11,614 bases of DNA, taken from the NCBI RefSeq assembly GCF_029983815.1, contig NZ_JASBYU010000029.1, positions 1 to 11,614 on the forward strand, given 5' to 3'. Source of the DNA: Lagierella sp. (lineage in GTDB: Bacteria; Bacillota; Clostridia; Tissierellales; Peptoniphilaceae). The notes under the pieces were generated by a model, which saw only the letters and a program-made list of their open reading frames with translations, did no database searches and was not told the origin of the DNA. Positions 6,370 to 11,614 of the stretch are shown here, piece after piece (position 1 is the first letter of the stretch; each line of letters begins with the position of its first letter). Position numbers and translations under genes: made by a program.

Positions 6370-6945
6370 TTACTCCTTCTCTCTCAAAAAATTATCTTCT
6401 AACTTATATATTCTACCACAAATTCCACATTTATACTCGTGAATTCCGGATTTTTTTAAAGTTTCACCACATTCACATGCATATCCTATTCTCCTAGCAG
6501 GGTTACCAACTACGATTTCATGATCCTTTACATCCTTTGTAACCACAGCTCCAGCACCAATTAGGGCAAATCTGCCAATGGAATTTCCACATATTATTGT
6601 TGCATTGGCTCCTATAGAAGCGCCTTTTCTTAGAATAGTCTTTTTGTATTCGTCCTTCTTTTCAATTAGAGAACGTGGGTTTATAACATTGGTGAATACA
6701 CATGAAGGGCCTAAGAATACACCCTCTTCACATTCAACACCAGAATATACAGAAACGTTGTTTTGAATTTTTACCTTATTTCCAATTTTAACCCCTGGAG
6801 AAATCACAACATTTTGACCTATATTGCAATTTTCTCCAATTTCACAGTCGGACATAATATGGGAGAAGTGCCAAATCTTGGTTCCTTCTCCAATAATTGC
6901 CCCCTCATCCACATAGGACGATTCATGAACAAAGTACTTACTCAT
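6370..6945 (-). CDS. wbpD: WbpD/WlbB-like UDP-3-amino-sugar uronate N-acetyltransferase
   Basis: This 191-residue acyltransferase belongs to the left-handed beta-helix (hexapeptide repeat) family. Residues 10-85 and 105-150 carry IGEGTKI/IGENCNI/IGQNVVI-type repeats, broken by the loop VFTNVINPRSLIEKK (83-97) typical of the WbpD/WlbB group. It should acetylate the 3-amino group of UDP-GlcNAc(3NH2)A with acetyl-CoA. The C-terminal tail has CxC (157, 159) and CxxC (173, 176), resembling a small zinc ribbon. The start is ATG at 6945: GGAG lies 7 nt upstream, and this gives the usual family length. Upstream in-frame TTG (6972) and ATG (6951) lack a properly spaced site. It overlaps the end of the aminotransferase by 8 nt, implying translational coupling. 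Confidence 0.88.
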   Translation of the reverse strand: MSKYFVHESSYVDEGAIIGEGTKIWHFSHIMSDCEIGENCNIGQNVVISPGVKIGNKVKIQNNVSVYSGVECEEGVFLGPSCVFTNVINPRSLIEKKDEYKKTILRKGASIGANATIICGNSIGRFALIGAGAVVTKDVKDHEIVVGNPARRIGYACECGETLKKSGIHEYKCGICGRIYKLEDNFLREKE

Positions 6946-8128
6946 TCTCATACTCCAAAATGCATTTTGCAATATATTCTATTTCATCATCTCTTAATTC
7001 TGGAAACATAGGTAGAGCAAAAGTCCTCTTAGAAAGATAGTCTGCGTTAGGGCAGTCTTCAGGTTTATAACCTAAAGGTTTAAATACCTTTTGAAGATGC
7101 ATAGGAACAGGATAATATACACCTGTGGCAATTCCTTTTTCCTTCAAATAATCAACCATCTTTTCCCTATTCTCAGATTGCACTATATAGAGATGATACA
7201 CATGTCTAGAGTCTTCTTCCTTTTTAGGAGTTACTAAAACATCTTTAAGTTTTTCATTGTACTTTTTAGCATTTTCTATCCTATTTTCCGTCCACTTTTC
7301 CAAATGTTTCAATTTAATTCTTAAAATAGCCGCTTGAATCTCATCAAGACGGGAGTTTTGACCAATAAGGTAGTTATAGTATTTTAAAGGATTGTAAACA
7401 GTATTATCCGCAGATTCATCTACTTCTACTTCCTCTTCAATTCCATTTATTATATTATAGGCTCTTAGTCCATTTTCACCAGAACCATGTACTTTTAAAG
7501 CACGTAAGATAGTTGCTAGCTCATCATCATTTGTAGCAAGCATTCCTCCGTCTCCTGCACAACCTAAGTTTTTTGTAGGAAAGAATGAAAAACAAGCTAT
7601 ATCTGAAAGAGTCCCAATCATATTTCCCTTATACTTACATCCAATAGCCTGGGCTGCATCTTCAATTACATACAAGTCATGTTTTCTAGCTATTGCATTG
7701 ATATCGTCCATCTTACATGGATTTCCAAATATATGAACAGCTAGAATGGCCTTTGTTTTCGAACTTATCTTTTCTTCAATAAGTGATGGGTCTATATTAT
7801 AAGTATCTAAGTCCACATCTACAAAAACCGGAGTCGCTCCCACATAGGCAATGGCCTCAGCAGTTGCAAAAAAAGTATAAGCAGTTGTTATAACTTCGTC
7901 TCCTTCTCCAATTCCTAGTGCTTTTAAAGCCAAAATCAAAGCATCGGTACCATTTCCCACAGATATAGCATTTTTTACACCTATATAATTAGAGAATTCT
8001 CTTTCGAATTCCTTTACATTTTCTCCCATAATATATTGAGCATTCTCAAGAACACTTAAAACTTCCTTGTTCGTTTCTTCTTTTATGTTCTCATATTGTC
8101 TTTTTAAATCTATTAAAGATATATTCAT
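6938..8128 (-). CDS. wbpE: DegT/DnrJ/EryC1 aminotransferase, WbpE-like (UDP-2-acetamido-3-keto-uronate transaminase)
   Basis: This 396-residue fold-type I PLP enzyme has VGNGTDAL (57-64) for phosphate binding, VIEDAAQAIG (154-163) with the PLP-ring Asp157, and the Schiff-base Lys186 in SFFPTKNLGCAGDGG. GQNSRLDEIQAAIL (256-269) and GVYYPVPMH (336-344) are the conserved C-terminal motifs. In context it should transfer an amino group from glutamate to C3 of the keto sugar made by the WbpB-like enzyme; the 2-oxoglutarate formed feeds that enzyme's cofactor recycling. An acidic, asparagine-rich insertion (about 222-248) lengthens the usual HG...IGxNxRLD interval. AAAGGAGG lies 4 nt before the ATG. 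An 81-nt gap separates it from the upstream glycosyltransferase, the largest gap in the operon. DegT specificity is hard to call from sequence alone; neighbours support WbpE. Confidence 0.85.
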   Translation of the reverse strand: MNISLIDLKRQYENIKEETNKEVLSVLENAQYIMGENVKEFEREFSNYIGVKNAISVGNGTDALILALKALGIGEGDEVITTAYTFFATAEAIAYVGATPVFVDVDLDTYNIDPSLIEEKISSKTKAILAVHIFGNPCKMDDINAIARKHDLYVIEDAAQAIGCKYKGNMIGTLSDIACFSFFPTKNLGCAGDGGMLATNDDELATILRALKVHGSGENGLRAYNIINGIEEEVEVDESADNTVYNPLKYYNYLIGQNSRLDEIQAAILRIKLKHLEKWTENRIENAKKYNEKLKDVLVTPKKEEDSRHVYHLYIVQSENREKMVDYLKEKGIATGVYYPVPMHLQKVFKPLGYKPEDCPNADYLSKRTFALPMFPELRDDEIEYIAKCILEYENE

Positions 8129-8167
8129 AGATCCTCCTTTATTGACAAAATCAAATATCCGACTTCT

Positions 8168-8189
8168 ATTTTAACACAATATTGTTAAA
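8168..8189 (-). promoter_or_regulatory. Inverted repeat with extended -10 motif inside the glycan operon
   Basis: TTTAACA (8170-8176) and TGTTAAA (8183-8189) form a perfect 7-bp inverted repeat with a 6-bp centre. On the minus strand TGT-TAAAAT (8176-8168) overlaps its distal arm and resembles an extended -10 box; no good -35 is visible. The site lies in the only substantial gap of the operon, just before the aminotransferase. It could be an operator over a weak internal promoter or an RNA stem-loop. No T-run follows on the minus strand, so it is not a terminator. Confidence 0.35.
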
Positions 8190-8209
8190 CTACAGTAAAA
8201 CTAAAAAAT

Positions 8210-9466
8210 CTACTCCTCTTCAAGCCTTCCAATAACTTTAACAAGTTTTTCAGTCAAATTTTTAAAGTCAAAGTCCTTTGAAGCCTTCAATGAGTTTTCA
8301 CAATATTGTAAATAACTTTCTGGTTTTTCTCTATATAAATTATAAAAATAGATAATTCCCTCCGCCATTGCCTCTTCACTATCGCCTTTGACAGTCAAGC
8401 CGCAATTGTATTTTTCAAGGAGGTCATGGCCACATTCTACATTTGAGATAACAGGTTTTCCAGAACCTAAATATTCAAATAACTTGTTAGGACTTAGTCC
8501 ATATTTAAAGAGCTCTGGCAGATGAGCTAATGAAAGAACCTGTAAGTCCGATTGGGATAGTATAGATGGGACTTCTTGTTTATTAACCCAACCTTTAAAA
8601 ATCACATTATCTATTTTTTCATCACGAACATACTGTTCCAGCTCTTTTCGTTCCCCTTTGTCTCCAAATATTAAGAATTTGATATCAGTATAGCCTCTAT
8701 CCTGGATTATTTTAAAAGCTCTTATGACCCTACCTAAGTCATTGGCTTTTCCAATGGCCCCACTAAAGACCACATTAAAATTATCCTTATTGGAAAGATC
8801 TTCATCTTCATATACGAAGTGGTCTCTGTTGTGGTAATAGTCTTCCAAAACAATACCATTATTGATATAGGCAACCTTAGAAGTGTCCAGGCCAATCCTT
8901 TTGATATAGTCGATACCACCAGGAAGCGTGAAAAGGATGATATCTGATTTTTTATACATCCACTTTTCAATTCCATAGAGGATTTTTGCAATAACATTAT
9001 TTCTTCCCATCTTGCCCATGGCAACAAAAGTCTCAGGCCACAAATCCCTGGTTTCAGTGATAAATTTTGCCTGGTGTTTCTTGGCTTGAAAATAACCTGC
9101 AATCCAAGCTAATGGATGAGGTCCTGATGCAATTACCAAATCTGGTTTTCCAAACTTATTTGGTATAAATAGGGCTTTAAAAAAATACTGCAATATATTA
9201 ATAACCCTTTTAAAACCATTGTCGTCATAAGAAGAAGCCTTTAAAAATACATAATCCACCCCATTAAACACCTTCTCCTTGTAGGGGTTTTCATTTGAAA
9301 TCATATTTATCTGAGTAGTATGGATTGTTGAGGCTGTGAATATTTTAACACTATATCCCCTTTCAATCAAATTCTTAGCAAAATTATAATGTCTATTAAA
9401 TTTTCCTATATTCGGTGGATCAGCATAGTGATTGATAATCCATATATTTTTAATCTTACTTGTCAT
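8210..9466 (-). CDS. GT4-family glycosyltransferase, WbuB-like
   Basis: This 418-residue GT-B glycosyltransferase has an N-terminal domain with IWIINHYADPPNIGKFNRHY (8-27), the usual WbuB-type opening that binds acceptor, ASGPHPLAWIAGY (113-125), and TETRDLWPETF (137-147), a WbuB hallmark. The donor-binding C-terminal domain has FSGAIGKANDLG (234-245), LIFGDKGER (265-273), and GLSPNKLFEYLGSGKPVI (323-340) around the E-x7-E-like region. It has no signal or clear membrane helix and probably works on the inner membrane face, adding the second sugar to the lipid-linked sugar made by the neighbouring transferase. Which sugar it adds cannot be read. The ATG at 9466 lies inside the end of the preceding gene (11-nt overlap) with only a weak AGGA upstream, so translation is probably coupled. 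Confidence 0.85.
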   Translation of the reverse strand: MTSKIKNIWIINHYADPPNIGKFNRHYNFAKNLIERGYSVKIFTASTIHTTQINMISNENPYKEKVFNGVDYVFLKASSYDDNGFKRVINILQYFFKALFIPNKFGKPDLVIASGPHPLAWIAGYFQAKKHQAKFITETRDLWPETFVAMGKMGRNNVIAKILYGIEKWMYKKSDIILFTLPGGIDYIKRIGLDTSKVAYINNGIVLEDYYHNRDHFVYEDEDLSNKDNFNVVFSGAIGKANDLGRVIRAFKIIQDRGYTDIKFLIFGDKGERKELEQYVRDEKIDNVIFKGWVNKQEVPSILSQSDLQVLSLAHLPELFKYGLSPNKLFEYLGSGKPVISNVECGHDLLEKYNCGLTVKGDSEEAMAEGIIYFYNLYREKPESYLQYCENSLKASKDFDFKNLTEKLVKVIGRLEEE

Positions 9467-10142
9467 CTATTTCTATTCCTATTACTTCTAAAATGGTAAT
9501 AATTATTAATTTTATATCCCTCAAAACAGAAATGCGTTCCAGATATTCAAGATTGATCTGCAATTTATTTTGCATGATTTCATGGATATAAGTGTACTCT
9601 GGATCTTTGCTTTTAGCTAAAACAGAAGATTCATCCTTATATTTTATGGATGCCAAATCCGTTATCCCAGGTCTAATTTTAAGTACATTCTTCTGATAAC
9701 CATCATACAGTTTAGTGTACTTTTCTACCTCCGGCCTCGGCCCAACAAAACTCATATTTCCAAGGAACACATTGATCAGTTGTGGCAGTTCATCAATTTT
9801 ACTCTTTCTTAATAACTTACCTATTTTAGTTATTCTATTGTCTTCACCTACGGTAATTAACATTCCTTTTTTGTCCGCATCCTGAATCATCGTTCTAAAT
9901 TTATAGATTCTAAAAGGAATCTCATCTTTACCTACTCTTTTTTGTCTATAGAAGATTGGTCCAGTAGAGGTCAATTTAATTATTATACTGATAATCACAA
10001 AAGGGATGGCCAATATTATTAGTCCTAGTGCAGAAACTAAAATATCGAAAAATCTTTTCAGAATTAGCGTAAAGCTTTTTTCCCTTAACAATTCATCAAT
10101 ATGTCTTGAAAAATCCTCCGGACTCATATTATTACTTTGCAT
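9456..10142 (-). CDS. Polyprenyl-phosphate sugar-1-phosphate transferase (PglC/WcaJ-type monotopic PGT)
   Basis: This 228-residue bacterial sugar transferase (PF02397) moves a sugar-1-phosphate from a UDP-sugar onto undecaprenyl phosphate, the first membrane step of glycan assembly. Residues 1-28 are a soluble extension. KRFFDILVSALGLIILAIPFVI (29-50) starts the re-entrant membrane helix. GPIFYRQKRVG (61-71) and YKFRTM (80-85) precede the catalytic Asp117-Glu118 dyad in KIDELPQLINV, followed by GNMSFVGPRPE (128-138) and RPGITDL (157-163). A second hydrophobic stretch (209-222) ends the core. It lacks the multi-span N-terminal domain of full WbaP/WcaJ proteins, so it is the minimal type. ATG 10142 overlaps the preceding gene by 11 nt; Met6 is an alternative start. 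The adjacent aminotransferase suggests an amino-deoxysugar substrate, which is inference. Confidence 0.9.
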   Translation of the reverse strand: MQSNNMSPEDFSRHIDELLREKSFTLILKRFFDILVSALGLIILAIPFVIISIIIKLTSTGPIFYRQKRVGKDEIPFRIYKFRTMIQDADKKGMLITVGEDNRITKIGKLLRKSKIDELPQLINVFLGNMSFVGPRPEVEKYTKLYDGYQKNVLKIRPGITDLASIKYKDESSVLAKSKDPEYTYIHEIMQNKLQINLEYLERISVLRDIKLIIITILEVIGIEIDDK

Positions 10143-11337
10143 ACTTTTTTACAATTTCCAAAAAGTTTTCAGCAACATACCTTGCTTCTTCATCAGTTAA
10201 CTTACTGTGAAGAGGAAGTGTAATTTGGTTTTTATATTGATTGAAGGCATTAGGATAATCATTAATATTAAAACCAAGGTCTTTATATGCTGTCATCATT
10301 GGAAGTGGTTTATAATGAACATTTGTAGCAATATTTCGTTTTGCCATCTCTTCAATTATCTTATTTCTAACCTTTTCATCAATACCTTTAATCCTAGTTA
10401 AATAAAGATGGCAATTGCTGATGTAATTTTCTCCGATATGTTTAAGGGTCTCAATTGGACTATTTTCAAAAGTCTCTTCATAAATTTTAACTATATCCTT
10501 ACGTCTTTGTAAAATTGAATCGTATCTTTCAAATTGAGCAAGTCCCATAGCCGCCATGATATCCGTCATATTCATCTTGTAATATGGTCCTATTACATCA
10601 TATTCCCAGGCGCCAAGCTTCATCTTGGAAAGAGCATCCTTACTTTGTCCATGTAGGGAAAGAAGTTGTAGCTTTTGATAAAGCTCTTCATCATCAATTC
10701 CATCGATGGAATTCCATGATAACGCCCCTCCTTCACCAGTGGTAAAGTTTTTTACCGCATGGAATGAAAAGGAGATAAAGTCGCTGTAGTACCCAGTCTT
10801 TTCATCAAAGTACACCGAGCCAAAGGAATGGGCCCCATCGGAAACTAAAGCAACCCTTCCCATAGCTTTTTGTATATCATTATTTGGTCTAAAAATATTT
10901 TTCTTCTTTTCCAAAATCATTCTAATCCTATTATAGTCTACTGGAACTCCAGCAATATCAACTGGAATTATCGCCTTGGTGTTTTCATTTATAAGACTTT
11001 CCATTTTTTCATAGTCCATAAAATAAGTTCCCGGCACAGTATCTACCATGACTATCTTAGCTCCAACATGATCGATAACAGATGCAGAGGCGGTGTAAGT
11101 ATAAGCTGAAGTTATTACCTCATCCCCTTCACCTATTCCCAATAATCTTAAATTCAACTCCAATGCAGCAGTTGCGGAGTTAAGACAGATAGTCTTATCC
11201 GTTCCTATATATTCAGTAATTAATTGTTCTAATTTTTTAGTTTTTGGTCCTGTCGTAATCCATCCAGATTTTAACGTATCAACAACCTCATCAATTTCTA
11301 GTTGTGTAATATCTGGTGGTGAAAATTGAATATTCAT
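10132..11337 (-). CDS. DegT/DnrJ/EryC1 aminotransferase, PglE/ArnB-like (nucleotide-sugar transaminase)
   Basis: This 401-residue PLP enzyme is clearly distinct from the WbpE-like one. It opens with NIQFSPPDITQLEIDEVVDTLKSGWITTGPKT (2-33), typical of the PglE/ArnB/WecE branch that aminates UDP-4-keto-6-deoxy sugars. Other motifs are LNSATAALEL (52-61), LVSDGAHSFG (164-173) with the PLP-ring Asp167, Schiff-base Lys196 in SFHAVKNFTTGEGG, and NVHYKPLPMM (339-348). The usual E of EDAAH is replaced by Ser166. It is the first gene of the operon. GGAGG lies 4 nt before the ATG, with tandem promoters upstream. Its 11-nt overlap with the phosphoglycosyl transferase suggests it makes that enzyme's amino-sugar substrate. 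The matching 4,6-dehydratase is not in the window. The exact product (for example UDP-4-amino-4,6-dideoxy-GlcNAc) is inference. Confidence 0.85.
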   Translation of the reverse strand: MNIQFSPPDITQLEIDEVVDTLKSGWITTGPKTKKLEQLITEYIGTDKTICLNSATAALELNLRLLGIGEGDEVITSAYTYTASASVIDHVGAKIVMVDTVPGTYFMDYEKMESLINENTKAIIPVDIAGVPVDYNRIRMILEKKKNIFRPNNDIQKAMGRVALVSDGAHSFGSVYFDEKTGYYSDFISFSFHAVKNFTTGEGGALSWNSIDGIDDEELYQKLQLLSLHGQSKDALSKMKLGAWEYDVIGPYYKMNMTDIMAAMGLAQFERYDSILQRRKDIVKIYEETFENSPIETLKHIGENYISNCHLYLTRIKGIDEKVRNKIIEEMAKRNIATNVHYKPLPMMTAYKDLGFNINDYPNAFNQYKNQITLPLHSKLTDEEARYVAENFLEIVKKYAK

Positions 11338-11368
11338 AATTCCTCCAAAATTTCAAATTCTACATAAT

Positions 11369-11407
11369 AGTATAAACTTTTATACAATATTTTTCAAAAT
11401 TTGACAA
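11369..11407 (-). promoter_or_regulatory. Tandem overlapping promoters of the glycan operon
   Basis: Two sigma-A-like promoters are staggered by 10 nt. One is TTGTCA (11407-11402), 17 nt, TATAAA (11384-11379). The other is TTGAAA (11397-11392), 17 nt, TATACT (11374-11369). Both would give a leader of roughly 25-35 nt before the ATG at 11337. The two -10 boxes lie on the two arms of a palindrome listed separately. Confidence 0.65.
11370..11385. promoter_or_regulatory. 16-bp palindrome over the operon -10 region, candidate operator
   Basis: GTATAAA-CT-TTTATAC is a perfect palindrome with 7-bp arms and a 2-bp centre, covering both -10 boxes of the glycan operon. A repressor bound here would block both start sites. 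Because -10 boxes are themselves AT-rich and palindrome-prone, chance is a real alternative. Confidence 0.4.
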
Positions 11408-11524
11408 ACCTTAAATTACCCATAAAGCCAAAAATTTACACTACTTATCAGCACATCCTATTATATAACAAATTTTGACATTGTGGGATTGTCGGAAAGT
11501 ATAGGGTTTTATAATCCCTTTGAC

Positions 11525-11584
11525 TTTAGGATTTATAGTAAATTAAAGCTGATTTGTTTTTTTACTAAACTGATAAACCCTAAA
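11525..11584. repeat. Imperfect inverted repeat upstream of the glycan operon
   Basis: TTTAGGATTTATAGTAAA (11525-11542) matches the reverse complement of 11561-11584 apart from one substitution and a 6-nt insertion. No T-run follows on either strand. It lies about 120 nt upstream of the tandem promoters, in the 277-nt stretch 11338-11614. No gene can be supported in that stretch. It could be the remnant of a terminator or regulatory element for a gene to the right. Confidence 0.3.
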
Positions 11585-11614
11585 TTTATCCCGATAAGAC
11601 CTGCTTCATTTTAA

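Noticed and set aside
6946..6972. N-terminal extension of the WbpD-like protein from an in-frame TTG or ATG 6951
   Set aside because: These starts lack a properly spaced ribosome binding site; ATG 6945 has GGAG 7 nt upstream and gives the normal family length.
7380..7470. Acidic insertion in the WbpE-like aminotransferase as a sign of fusion or transfer
   Set aside because: It is a loop-length change between conserved motifs with unchanged base composition; I believe similar loops occur in related enzymes.
11475..11515. Possible plus-strand promoter (TTGACA 11475-11480, TTGTCG 11489-11494, TATAAT 11510-11515)
   Set aside because: No pairing of boxes has a standard spacer (TTGTCG to TATAAT is 15 nt; TTGACA to TATAGG is 19 nt), and no plus-strand gene is visible to support it.
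11586..11614. Possible C-terminal end of a minus-strand gene entering from the right (about eight codons then TAA)
   Set aside because: Too short to distinguish from a chance open frame; the sequence beyond the window would decide.
1..11614. CRISPR arrays, insertion sequences, tRNA or rRNA genes, prophage or defence genes
   Set aside because: I looked for direct repeats with spacers, transposase-like frames, tRNA-like CCA ends and other signatures and saw none.

Overview
The window reads as chromosomal DNA of an AT-rich, low-GC Gram-positive anaerobe. AGGAGG-type ribosome binding sites, sigma-A-like promoters, short AT-rich spacers, a CAE-type tetrameric cytidine deaminase and a small Gram-positive-style lipoprotein fit Clostridia or Tissierellia (Peptoniphilus/Anaerococcus-like). 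The genus is a guess made without any database search. All genes but one are on the minus strand.

Left part (1-2010). A ThrE-type (YjjP/YjjB) exporter pair lies at 236-1523. The YjjP-like half is split into two overlapping reading frames inside one domain. The junction holds a textbook -1 slippery heptamer (T TTT TTA), a stop two codons later and a possible stem-loop 8 nt downstream. This could be programmed frameshifting, stop-start coupling, a real mutation or a homopolymer sequencing error. The gene appears to start leaderless. Upstream lies a small lipoprotein with one FMN-binding domain and an ApbE flavinylation motif, closed by its own terminator. An outward-facing promoter with a hairpin at the presumed transcript start sits at the extreme left edge.

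Middle (2003-3955). An M17 leucyl aminopeptidase, the only plus-strand gene, is divergent from the lipoprotein, and the two promoters share overlapping -35 hexamers. It converges on cytidine deaminase (cdd) with a strong terminator between them.

Right part (3946-11407). A seven-gene minus-strand surface-glycan operon starts from tandem promoters overlaid by a 16-bp palindrome. Block 1 is a DegT aminotransferase, a PglC/WcaJ-type phosphoglycosyl transferase and a WbuB-like GT4 glycosyltransferase, joined by 11-nt overlaps. An 81-nt gap with an inverted repeat follows. Block 2 is WbpE-, WbpD-, WbpA- and WbpB-like enzymes, a set expected to convert UDP-GlcNAc to UDP-2,3-diacetamido-2,3-dideoxy-glucuronic acid. 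The operon ends at a long hairpin terminator whose U-tract abuts the cdd ribosome binding site. No epimerase (WbpI), 4,6-dehydratase, flippase or polymerase is in the window, so the pathway must be completed elsewhere or end at the gluco-configured sugar.

Most genes are ordinary family members. The most unusual signal is the split yjjP gene; the regulatory architecture of the glycan operon is second.
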